64,000 nt of DNA from JAFGPL01 sp963781805 (lineage in GTDB: Bacteria; Bacteroidota; Bacteroidia; Bacteroidales; UBA10428). Shown here piece by piece: positions 25,571 through 36,000 of this stretch (the first letter of the stretch is position 1; the number at the start of each line of letters is the position of its first letter). The stretch lies in the NCBI GenBank assembly GCA_963781805.1, contig CAWAHF010000004.1:62001-126000 (forward strand). The letters are read 5' to 3'. Below the pieces are notes generated by a model that saw only the letters and a list, made by a program, of their open reading frames with translations, was not told where the DNA came from and searched no databases. Made by a program: the position numbers and the translations under genes.

Positions 25571-26599
25571 TTAATATCTATAAAGATACCTGTAACGTCG
25601 GACATTGTCACCCAATTTTATTGCCAGCATAACTTCATTGGATCCGTATGAATTATTTAGCAATCCTTTGGGGCTATAATCATAAGCATAGCCAATATAA
25701 ATTTTGTTTATTTTTATACCTGTCGAGCCTATAAAAGTTAACCCCGATCTATAACCCAAACTAATCCAAAACTTACCGGAATGAATAAATTTCAGGGATA
25801 CATCTGCCTGAAAACGTAACTCCTCAGAGGTCTTAATGTAAACCGAAGACTCTAAAACATCTTGTGTGTTCAGGTTATAATTATATCCTGCAACCAGGTA
25901 ATATTGTCTGGAAATTCGAAAGTTTTCGTTTTTATAGACACCAAAATTGACTGATGCCTGCAAAAGTTGTAAAATTGAGAGTCCTATATATTTATATTGA
26001 TCAGAGTAATAAATACCGATATTTGCATCCGGGATGAATAATGATATCTTGCTGGAATATACAGGATCATCAGTCATATCAGTTAATTCTATTTTGTCCG
26101 TATTTATTTTATACCTTAAGAAACCAAGTGATAAACCCATTGAAAGTTGTGATCTGTTGCTTAAAAAAATATGATACGCATATGAAAATTGTGTTCCGGA
26201 TTGATCAATTTGTCCGGCGTGAAAATTGTAGACATTTAAACCTAATCCTATCTTTCCATTGCGAAAAAGCGGTTTATTCTTCCGTTTCACAGATGATGAA
26301 TTAAACATATGACTTTGTTTCATAATTCGGGTTTGAATACTTGCAGAATATATTCTTGGGGCACCCTCTATACCAAGCCATTGGTCCCTGTTTGTAAGAA
26401 TAATTGTGGTATATCCTTCTGCGCCTGCTGCAGCCGGATTCAATACAAAGGGGCTGAAAGTGTATTGACTGTAAAGAGGTATTTGTTGTGCTTCAATGTT
26501 GATAAGCGGGCATAAAAGCATACTGCCTCCAATAATAAAGAGTAAAAATATTTTACATTTTATAGTTGCTTTTACGTTGATATATAGTGTATTTTTCAT
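25571..26599 (-). CDS. PorP/SprF family type IX secretion membrane protein
   Basis: From MKNTLYINVKATIK the protein has 342 residues. After a signal peptide comes the family hallmark QIPLYSQYTFSPFVLNPAAAGAEGYT (about residues 40-65), then NRDQWLGIEGAPRIYSASI and a series of amphipathic beta strands ending RYRYLYRY. PorP/SprF proteins are outer-membrane partners that hold T9SS cargo carrying type-B (gliding-associated) C-terminal domains. The gene lies 27 bp downstream of such a cargo gene, the usual pairing. Confidence 0.93.
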   Translation of the reverse strand: MKNTLYINVKATIKCKIFLLFIIGGSMLLCPLINIEAQQIPLYSQYTFSPFVLNPAAAGAEGYTTIILTNRDQWLGIEGAPRIYSASIQTRIMKQSHMFNSSSVKRKNKPLFRNGKIGLGLNVYNFHAGQIDQSGTQFSYAYHIFLSNRSQLSMGLSLGFLRYKINTDKIELTDMTDDPVYSSKISLFIPDANIGIYYSDQYKYIGLSILQLLQASVNFGVYKNENFRISRQYYLVAGYNYNLNTQDVLESSVYIKTSEELRFQADVSLKFIHSGKFWISLGYRSGLTFIGSTGIKINKIYIGYAYDYSPKGLLNNSYGSNEVMLAIKLGDNVRRYRYLYRY

Positions 26600-26626
26600 T
26601 TTGTTTTTGGTGTACAAATAGTGTAT

Positions 26627-27634
26627 TTATCTGATCAGCGTGATACTCCCCACGATTTCTTTTGAACCATCACCCAGGTTAATTACATAATAATAGGCAT
26701 TCACCGGAAGTTTCTTACCATTCTTCGTCCCATCCCATGGTTGAGAATATCCCCGATCGGATTGAAATACCTGGATTCCCCACAAGTCGAAAATCTTTAC
26801 GGTGATGTTCGGATAATTCTCAGAGCCTCTAATTACCAAATAGTCGTTATAACTGTCACCGTTGGGCGTAAAGGCATTCGGAATGATTAATTTAAAATGA
26901 TTCGTACAATTCAGAATCTGAATTGTATCAGTTCCAATGCAACCATAATAATCGGTTACTTTAACCCATATTTGACCATCTCCTTCCCGTACGATAATTG
27001 TCTGCGTAATTGCCCCATTATTCCAGGTGTATAATCCGTCGAAATTACCCGCATCGAGCACCAATTCATCGGGAGAGCATAGCATGGTATCCTTACCAAG
27101 TTCGATTTTTGGAGAAGGACTGGTAACCAGAAGGACTGAATCTCGATATGAACAGCCATACTGATTGGTCACCTCTACCCAATAGATGCCATTCTCACTG
27201 GCAGTATAGGTTGGATGTGAACTGCCATCCTGCCAGAGATAGGTATTAAAACCTTCTCCCGCATTGAATTCGATCTGTCCGCCTTCGCAAATATGTTTAA
27301 CTTTTCCTATGTTCACAAAAGGTGATTCATTAATTCTTATGTTAATGCTCATGTTATTCCCCAAACAACTTTTAACTGTTTCTTCATATACTGATATATT
27401 ATAATCACCAGGTATGCTACCCCAGTTTACTGTTATGGTGTCGGCATGAGGGTCAGTAACTATCCGGCCTCCCTCTATTGACCAGTAAAAAATTGAACCT
27501 GCAGCGCCAGTTACCTTGTATTTAATGCCTTTCTGGGTCGCGCAAAGCGTATAGTCTTCCTGTGCAATTAAATCAACATTTGCATGCAGAAGTGCCAGAA
27601 TAATAAGACATTTAACTAAGGTTATAATCTTCAT
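26627..27634 (-). CDS. T9SS type-B (gliding-associated CTD) surface protein
   Basis: This 335-residue protein has a signal peptide and then three beta-sandwich repeats. The first resembles PKD-like domains (FYWSIEGGRIVTD, NWGSIPGDYNISVYE); the others carry TYLWQDGS and TYTWNNGAIT motifs. Its final 90 residues are the type-B T9SS sorting domain: IPNAFTPNGDSYNDYLVIRG, KIFDLWGIQVFQSD and WDGTKNGKKLPVNAYYYVINL. It should be secreted and held at the surface by the PorP/SprF protein encoded just downstream. It lies in the same orientation as the small secreted proteins and the giant protein upstream. Confidence 0.92.
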   Translation of the reverse strand: MKIITLVKCLIILALLHANVDLIAQEDYTLCATQKGIKYKVTGAAGSIFYWSIEGGRIVTDPHADTITVNWGSIPGDYNISVYEETVKSCLGNNMSINIRINESPFVNIGKVKHICEGGQIEFNAGEGFNTYLWQDGSSHPTYTASENGIYWVEVTNQYGCSYRDSVLLVTSPSPKIELGKDTMLCSPDELVLDAGNFDGLYTWNNGAITQTIIVREGDGQIWVKVTDYYGCIGTDTIQILNCTNHFKLIIPNAFTPNGDSYNDYLVIRGSENYPNITVKIFDLWGIQVFQSDRGYSQPWDGTKNGKKLPVNAYYYVINLGDGSKEIVGSITLIR

Positions 27635-27730
27635 ATTAAAAGTTCGTGTTAAGCATTAATCCTCAACATTTTATATTTTCCTATTTTATTTACAAAAAAT
27701 AAATATTTAACAATCCATTGCTTCATTTTC

Positions 27731-28105
27731 AAATCTCCACTCTTCGACTACGCTCAGAGTGACATTATGCTCAGAGTGACATGCAACACAACTATCCATT
27801 CTTTCATTCTTTCAAATTTCCATTCTTTCAATCTTTCAATCTCCACTCTTCGACTACGCTCAGAGTGACATTATGCTCAGAGTGGCATGCAACACAACTA
27901 TCCATTCTTTCATTCTTTCAAACTTCCATTCTTTCAATCTCCACTCTTCGACTACGCTCAGAGTGACATTATGCTCAGAGTGACGTGTTACACAACTATC
28001 CATTCTTTCATTCTTTCTATCTCCACTCTTCGACTACGCTCAGAGTGACATGCAACACAACTATCCATTCTTTCATTCTTTCAATCTTTCAATCTTCAAA
28101 TCTTT
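27731..28105. repeat. Intergenic tandem repeats with CTTCGACTACGCTCAGAGTG core
   Basis: Four irregular units of about 60-110 bp each contain CTCCACTCTTCGACTACGCTC (at 27735, 27841, 27940 and 28021), followed by GAGTGACA and then CTATCCATTCTTTCATTC with TTC-rich filler. A shorter inverted copy of the same core occurs at 61522-61578. The array separates the T9SS type-B gene from the gene upstream and has no protein-like frame. It is a dispersed intergenic repeat, not a CRISPR array: the units have no constant-length spacers. Confidence 0.8.
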
Positions 28106-28116
28106 AAATCACTGTA

Positions 28117-28806
28117 TTATTCCAATTGAATAATACCAGAAGTGTTTGGTGTTGGATCAACAGTAACGTTATACAAACGTGTAAATGCATCCGACTCCAT
28201 TCCGCTATAATTAAATGTATAATTATCAGGTGTGGTAATTGATGAAATCCGGATTGTATGTATCACAGGCGTTGTGCCCGAAGTATTTGTGAATCCGTTA
28301 ATATCAATTGTTGCAATGTTCCCCGCAGCCACAGTTACCAGTTGTTCAGCAGCATCATCGATTCTGTATGTGAAACTCCATGCTCCCGTTATACCTGTAT
28401 AATCAGCGGTTATTGAAAAATTGCCAGACTGGTTATCGGTTTTTGGGCATTGTGTGGAACCTGTTGAAGACCATACGATATTCATTTCAACTATACTGAT
28501 TAAAAGCGTTTGGTTACCACCTGCACAACCTGACACAATTCCTGTTGGATAAACCGTAATGGTATACAAACCTGCAGCGCCATCCCATAAGATATCATTG
28601 GTAGTATCATCGGTACCAAAATAAGATGAGGTGCCACCGGGAGTTACCATCCAATGATAATCATAACTGGCGGTGTCGGGTAGGGGGGATACTGAATAAT
28701 GGTGTATCGACCCTTTGCTAACTTGAACCTGCGCGTTTAAATTAATAATACCATTAAACAGCAGGGCTGTAACAAAACAATACAATATAATACCAAACCT
28801 CTTCAT
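28117..28806 (-). CDS. Secreted PKD-like protein (T9SS locus)
   Basis: This 229-residue protein has an N-terminal signal peptide (KRFGIILYCFVTALLFNG, cleavage near LNAQ). A PKD-like module follows (YDYHWMVTPGGTSSY, DILWDGAAGLYTITVYP, GCAGGNQTLLISI), then a second beta domain. It lacks a recognisable T9SS signal at its end. Its first module resembles those of the proteins at 29143 and 26627, so the three are related parts of one locus. Function is unknown; a structural or accessory role for the giant protein is inferred from position. Confidence 0.75.
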   Translation of the reverse strand: MKRFGIILYCFVTALLFNGIINLNAQVQVSKGSIHHYSVSPLPDTASYDYHWMVTPGGTSSYFGTDDTTNDILWDGAAGLYTITVYPTGIVSGCAGGNQTLLISIVEMNIVWSSTGSTQCPKTDNQSGNFSITADYTGITGAWSFTYRIDDAAEQLVTVAAGNIATIDINGFTNTSGTTPVIHTIRISSITTPDNYTFNYSGMESDAFTRLYNVTVDPTPNTSGIIQLE

Positions 28807-29041
28807 TGTATTTATTGGAAAATCATTTGCCTTTTTTTTTAACTCTATTCAGGTACATAATGGTTATTCATTGGTCTTAAAATCAATGAAACAATTATTT
28901 TACTTCATCGAATCCCAGGGCTTCTGACAATGCTTATAAATACTGGCATGCAAAGAAAACCGCAATGAATGAATCATTCAATCTTTTTGTGGAATTCACT
29001 TTTGTTCTTTGCTCCATCGTAAACCTGACTTTTCCGAAACT

Positions 29042-29066
29042 ACGCAAAGGCAAAGTGCCTTTGCGT
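29042..29066. repeat. Strong intergenic hairpin
   Basis: ACGCAAAGGCA / TGCCTTTGCGT form an 11-bp perfect stem with a 3-base loop. It lies 77 bp after the stop of the gene at 29143 (minus strand). No T run follows, so it is more likely an mRNA-stabilising or processing hairpin or a REP element than a classical terminator. The rest of 28807-29142 shows no gene. Confidence 0.6.
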
Positions 29067-29142
29067 AAGCGTTGCAGAAAACTTAAATGAACAACACCCT
29101 GAAAAACAGAATAATATAGCTGCCTAAGCAGTTGCTTTATTT

Positions 29143-29913
29143 CTAGTCATGACGTATTGTTGTAGTTGCCGGTATTGACCAGACAGATAATGTATGTGCA
29201 CTCGTTGCACCAACGGTAAGATCGCCCCCGTATGAATCTTTCGCTCCTGTAATTAATACACTGCGGGCCAAATCATCAGTAGTTGTGGCATTGGCAAGAA
29301 AACCAATTGCGGCCAGTATATCAAGTGTGGCACCAGCATCTGCAACTGAAATTGTTTCTGTACTTGTTGCTCCGTTAATCAAATATTGAACATCAACTGT
29401 TATCGGATACGAAATGGTTCCGGTATAACTTAATACAGGCGAGTAACCAAGAGACGAAGGACACTGGTTTGTGCCGGTTGCAGCCAAAAATTCAACTGAA
29501 CCGGTCGCGCCGACAAAAACATTTAATGATTGTAAAGCGCCAGCACAGCTTCCGAATGCTGCAGGATTGGTTTCCTGAAGTTCAATCACATAATAACCCG
29601 CCAATTTCCAGACAATATTCTGAAGGGCATTATTAACCCCGGCAGTAATATCATAATCGGTACCTTCCACTGCCGCAGCGCCTTTTACGTATGATGAATT
29701 GGCTGTATAAATGGTCCATGTATACAAGTTGGGATCAGCAGTCCTAATCGTATATGCAACATCATATTTATGCGTTGAATTAACTCCAACACTATGCGGT
29801 GCTGCCGCACTGGGTTGAGTAGGAGGCGTTGTGGTCTGGGCAAATGAATGCCCAACCAAAAATACAGTAAGCAATATACTTCCTGCAATCTTCATCAAAT
29901 TTTCTGTTTTCAT
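29143..29913 (-). CDS. Secreted PKD-like protein (T9SS locus, second)
   Basis: From MKTENLMKIAGSILL the protein has 256 residues with a signal peptide (cleavage near HSFAQTT). Its mature part starts with a Pro/Thr linker, then a PKD-like module (LYTWTIYTANSS, NIVWKLAGYYVIELQE, GSCAGALQSLNVFV) and a second beta domain resembling the one at 28117. The preferred start excludes 51 in-frame residues upstream that overlap the end of the giant gene and look like translated intergenic repeat. No sorting domain is visible. Confidence 0.72.
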   Translation of the reverse strand: MKTENLMKIAGSILLTVFLVGHSFAQTTTPPTQPSAAAPHSVGVNSTHKYDVAYTIRTADPNLYTWTIYTANSSYVKGAAAVEGTDYDITAGVNNALQNIVWKLAGYYVIELQETNPAAFGSCAGALQSLNVFVGATGSVEFLAATGTNQCPSSLGYSPVLSYTGTISYPITVDVQYLINGATSTETISVADAGATLDILAAIGFLANATTTDDLARSVLITGAKDSYGGDLTVGATSAHTLSVWSIPATTTIRHD

Positions 29914-30066
29914 AATTTTACTTTTTTTGTTAATACTAATGAAATATTTAATTGTTAAGTCTAAAGTCCGAAGCACGAAGTTGGAAGTTAAAAGTTCAGA
30001 GACAATGGTCTCCATCTTCCGGCTTTCCTCTTCAAACATATGTCTTTTATCTTCTGTCTTTTTCAT

Positions 30067-33000
30067 TTAATTCCCTTCTAAATCATGGTAAATAAGCGTT
30101 GTAGGCGGCAAAGTATTTACAAGAATATTTCTGGTAAGGGCTGAACTTGTCCCACAACCGTTGGTGGTAGTAACACTTAAAGTACCGCTTGTTGCTGATG
30201 CATCAAAATCCAGATTTACTGTATTACCAGATCCATTAATGATTACGCCGGTTCCAGAATAAAACCAGGTATAGGTAAGAGTTACATCATTCGTTACCGA
30301 ATAGGTGACGTCGGAGATATTCTGACAGATTTCATCAAAACCTGAAGTGAAAATACCGGGTTGAACCGGCAGGAGCGGAAAATTAATAATCACATTATCA
30401 TAAGATGTACAGAAACCGTTGCTAATTGTCCACCGCAATGTGTAAGCCGTGCCATTGGTGCCGTTAAATATACTGTTGTTAATGGTTGGTTGAACAATGG
30501 TTCCACCTGCTCCGCTAATAATTGTCCACAATCCGCTTCCCACACCCGGAATATTTCCCGCCAGTGTAGCGCTTGTTCCCCCGCAAACGGACTGATCGAT
30601 TCCGGCTGCAGCAGTTGTTGGAACAGTGTATGTGGTTATCACAGCCGGGTCCACCACCCCATTTCCAACAGGTCCTGCATATGGTGGATTATTATAGGTA
30701 AAACCGGTTAACTGATAGGTTGCTCCTGTTGCACCGGTGGGCAATGAATAGGGAAGCGTACCAACCATAACAGGGGTTTGATCTACCCCGTCTTTTTTAT
30801 AGGAGAGGATATAATTAAGGTTAATTGGAATAGAAGTCGTAAAAGTTACCAGAATTCCTGCCGTACCGCAAACCGGCCCGGTTGGGGTTAACGAAGCCCT
30901 AGGTTTTGTAGTATTGGTACAAGCTAGGGTATAGTTACCTGAATGTGCTGAAGGAACGGTAATTATGGCTGTGGTATATACGGTTCCATTATTATTGTCT
31001 CCAAATGCACTCGAACCTATTCGCTGCCAACTATTGACCCCTGTATTATAGCCGGCTACATACATATCGCTTAATCCATTCTCAGTCATCAACGGTGTCA
31101 GATCACTTAAAGGATCCCATCTTAAGTTTACGATTGCATGGTCTCCGGACACAGCCCCGACAGTCCAATATTCCTTTGAGTTTACATAAGTTAAGGGAGA
31201 AGAGAGACTCCCGGATGTGGAATTGGGTGTAAAAAATTCGGCGGTCCAAATTATTGTTCCTGTCCGCGAAGATGAAAGTGATAGCTTATTGCCTAATACA
31301 GTGCCCTTTCCTATTGGAAAAAAGAAATTGTCACCCTGGTTAATTTTTTTATTAAGCGGTCCGTTCACGAATGATGAAGAACCGCCACCCAAAGGTATAA
31401 CGCAGTTTATAGCTGTATTCGTAATTGTCAGCTTATTGGTAGAAGATGTCTGTATTGTACCAATGGTTAATAACAAGTTGCCGCTTACTTCAATCTCTCC
31501 ATTTGAATTGATGGTAAGACCGTCAGGATTATTTATTTCCAGATTATTAAAATCGTTTAAACCGGTAAAATCACCTAAAACGCCTCCAACAGTTTGGGAG
31601 GCAGAACCAGCAAACGATACCGTTGCATCTGCTCCTGAACCACTGATGAAAGCACCGGAATTATAGCGTTCCATGGTTCCCAGAATGGTAAGTTTGCGAT
31701 TATTCAGGCTGTTGTCAAGTGAAGGGCCATCTATAAGAAGTTGCTTGCATATGGTAAGGTCTTTATTGGGCAACATTCTTATACCGGTACCTGTAAAATG
31801 CAACTTTGGAACAGAACTGAAAAGATCTGCAATGAGAGTATAATCTGTGCTTCCTCCATACTCTAACGTGCTGTTACCTGAACAATCAAAGAAGGAGGTA
31901 TATCTTCCTGCCGGAAGGGTGCTGTTTTCCAAATAAAGCGTTCCGTTACCATCAATGGTTCCGAAATTATGGCCAAAATATGGGGCAATGATATTTAGCT
32001 TTCCGTTTATGGTTGTTCTGTATGCAGAACAGTAACTCGCATCTGCATCAATTTCATGAGTGATAGTAACGATAAAACCATTGGGCCCACCTACAGGACA
32101 TGGATAGGAGTCGCCTCCGGTTTGAACCCAGTTGGTTTCATCAGACCAGATGCCATCAGCAATACTGGCATATTCAGGCACCTGATCTGGTATAGCGGCG
32201 TCAATGCCGGCGGTATAATCACCACTGAGATTATCAGAACCGGAGTAGTTATAAGTTATGGTATTGCCGGTTTCATCTACATTATCGGTACCCGCTCCAG
32301 GTGCTGCTTTAATCCAGCTGGTACCGGGTATCTGCAACCGTGCTGCAATATAATCGGCTTCGGTATTCGCTCCGGTTGCCCGAACATCAGCATCCTTGTA
32401 ATTAAGTACCAGATTACCACTGAAACCTTCGATTCCTGAACTTTCAACCTCCCAGTAATATTGCAATACGTTGGTATTATCAAACACAGCCGGGTGGTGG
32501 TCGTTAATATTGTTCAGACGGATTGAACCAACATTTGTGTTTGAAGTATAGCTCAATACAGCCGGTGTATATTTCGTGGCGGTACCCATGGGAAAGGTAA
32601 ATGTTAACCCCGGGCCACTGTATATGCTAAGAAATTTTTTTATTCCCACATTGCTGAAAACACCGTCGGATGCAATCATTTTTGTTGTGCTGAATGAACT
32701 TCCCTCGATATTGCTGCTAACGCCAAGGGTAAATAAGTATTGATTGATATTAAATACCCCGTTGGTTAAAATAAAATTTTTCTGAAGTGTAATATTGTTA
32801 AGGATTCTGGCACCTTCGGTATTATCCAGTTCCAGACGGCCAAAGGTTCCTGTTCCTGAAACATATTGAAGCGAAGAACCGTTGAGAATTACTCCCCCGG
32901 TAACGGCATCTCCATCGTAATTGGCATTGTTCAGCAAATTGCCTTGCACATTAATATCAAAGGTGCTGCCCAGTAATTGTCCAGAGCTAAGAGTAAGATC

Positions 33001-36000
33001 CCTGAAAACTGTAATATCTCTGATTAAGGAAAGTGAAGTTACTGGGGTGACCAGCAAATTGTAAAAATCGGTAGCTGTTGAACCCTGCAACGTTTGAGCC
33101 CCTCCGTTAAAAGTAGTGAGATTATTATAATGACTATAGGTACCATTATTAGTGAAATTACCTTTAATGGTCATATTTATATTATAGGTTGTATTGACAT
33201 CAAGGAAGCTCCTGTTGTTACTGAGGGTAAGATCGCCATTTAGTGCCAGAGGGCTGATCAATAGTGTGACTGTCGCATTACGGGCAGTACCGGACGTTTT
33301 TCCTTTGATGGTCAGATTATTGAGGGGAACATTCGCATCTAATATATAACTTTGAACAGCATCGACCACAGGCCCGACAGATGGGCTCTGGGTAAAGATA
33401 ATTTCACCACCGGTCACAGAACTTGATTCCGGACGCAGATATAAGTCACCATAGGTATTCCCACCACCTCCACGTACTATTGTGATGGTGCCTCCTGAAG
33501 TGTTGAATACGCTTCCGCTATTTAATACTTCAAATTTTGCATTGGCTGCAATAGCAGCCTGCCCATTAATAACCAGTGTTCCCCCGCTTTGTGTATAGTT
33601 TAGAATTCCATTTGTTGTGGCGGGATTGCGACGAATTTGCCCGTTAACGATTAACGCTCCACCCTGTATATTGATTGCAGAGGCGCCTCCACCAGAATAT
33701 TCTATATCGTTGTTGTTGTTAGTCGTTCCATTGGTTGGTCCTACATAAGCATTACCATTTACAATAGTTAACTTGCCGTTCAGGAAAAGATCGTTTGTAT
33801 TGGATGCCGCATTTGCAATCAGAATATTCCTGTTATTAGCATTGGAGTAATTAATATATAAACCCGCAGTAGATGGGATGGTAAAAGGGCTTCCCTGCGT
33901 AATTGTAAAATCGGCCCCGGGATCAGTACACATATATCGCAGTGTCCCATTTTGCAGCGAGAGCCAGTTATCTGCCGGGGTAGTCAGAGTTCCCCCGATA
34001 TCGATTGTAAGCAGTGTTGCCTGTGAATTACCCTTGTTCACGATAACGCTTTCGAAATAGGTATAGGGAGTACTTCCTGTGTTTGGTGTTGTTCCTGTAT
34101 TGGTTACCGAGGCTGAGTTATTTCCGAAAAAAGTGACAGGAAGGAGCGTGAAATCACACCGGCTGGGCGTGGTTGTACCACCAGCTGTAGTATTTGTGGT
34201 GTTATTTATCAGGCTTCCTCCAATAGATAGCTGCTGGTTGGTCGCACCGCTCCATACATCAATAGTTGCATAGGGAGCAACTTTAACATCTCCATAAACT
34301 ACCATATTTTGGGCAAGAGCGCCATTCCCATACCAGATAAGGGCTCCTCCTTGTATATCCAGGTTACCGTTAATGGTAATGGTCTTTGGAATCCTTACCA
34401 TTGGCGCGGTCGGATAATCTATGTTCCAGGTTGGACAAAACCAGGAATCTGCATTCTGGCCCCTTGTAATACAGTTCCCATATATCAGAAGATCTCTGTT
34501 AGGGAATATAATATTTGAACCACCCAGTGGTGATAAAATCAGGTTTCCGTAAGAAGAAGCATTATAGGGTAACCAATAGGTCGTACCGGCAGTCGGATTT
34601 ACAGAATACAATTCAGAAGTTCCCAGGTTAATATTAAAATCAGAAAAATCGCCTGAGGGGAAGGCATAGGTGCTTCCATCGTCATAATTGGTTGTAATTC
34701 TGAATATGCCATTTCCACCGGCATTCGATCTCAAAATACCAAAATTGCATCCCGGGTTGTTTTCTATATCAAGTACAGAACCTGCCTCTATTTGCAGACT
34801 GGCACAACTAACCACGGCATTATTTAACTGGTAATAGGTGACAGGAGGATCCGGAGGAATTACTACAATGGGCGCTGCATATAAATATACCGAATCATTT
34901 CCACCGATTATTACAATATCAGACGCTCCGGGAACCATTGCAGGTAGATTATCAACCGTGTGACCGGTTAATGACCAGGTATTGACATCATTCCAGAGAC
35001 CTGATTGCCGGCTGTAATAAATTTTCGGGATACCAAATGGATCAGTGGCATTTATATCTCCGGCAGTATACTCACCATCAATAAAATTCACATTTTCCAG
35101 GAAACTTCCGCTTCCCGGTTCGCCAATGAGGTTACTTGTCTCATCCACATCGTTAATGGTGCCTTTGGTCCATGTATAGGCTGAACTGTTATACCTGGCA
35201 ACCACATAATCATTTTCAGTAACATCGCCGCCTGTTACAACATCATTATCGGAGTAAGTATATGAATGATTAACTGTTGCAGTGCCCAGGGTAAATCCGG
35301 AAGATAATATTCTCCAGAAATATGTCAGGCTTCTCCCGCTGGTTGTAACATTGGGATGTTCATATCCTACAGGAATGACCGTAATAGAACCATACACTGT
35401 TGGCGCAGCGCCAAAGCCAATGGAGGCCGGTGTATAATTTGCTGCAGCATGACTTGTAGAAGGCGCTCCGACAGGGAAATCAAAAGCAGCGGTGGATGAA
35501 TAAACTTTGGTAAGTCCGCCATCACCAGCATTGCCGCCGGTTTGAATATATCGTGTTCCACTGGCGCCTGAAATAGCGGCAGAAGTTCCGAGTTTTAAGT
35601 TATAGGTGCCAATGCTTAATAGTTTATCTTGCGAAAGGGTAAGGGTACCATTGATGGTAATATTGGCAGCTAAAGATACAGGCGCGGATAGGGCATCGGT
35701 GTTATTAATTTCGATATTTTGGAAAACCCCGTTTCCATCGCCGGCAATGACCTGCGGGTCGTCATCGGAAAGCACAATAATCCCTGCCCCTGAATGTACT
35801 CCGGAATTATATAACCAGGATGATGTTGTGGTTGCAGAGGTAGTAAAGTTTATTGTCTTTCCGCCATCGGCCAGGTTGCCATTTAGAATCATCATAGAGT
35901 CGGCAACTGAAATAACCGGTTGTGATCCATCTAAGGTCAAGGTTGTTCCTGCGGGTTTCTCTATCTTCAGTTTTTTCAATGAAAGTGCAGTAGCTGTATT

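Noticed and set aside
27731..28105. CRISPR-like array
   Set aside because: Repeat units differ in length, spacers are low-complexity TTC-rich sequence and not unique, and no cas gene is present.
30361..30711. Several plus-strand frames of 60-150 residues inside the giant gene (for example here and at 31217 and 35606)
   Set aside because: They are antisense shadows produced by the repetitive Thr/Gly/Asn-rich coding sequence.
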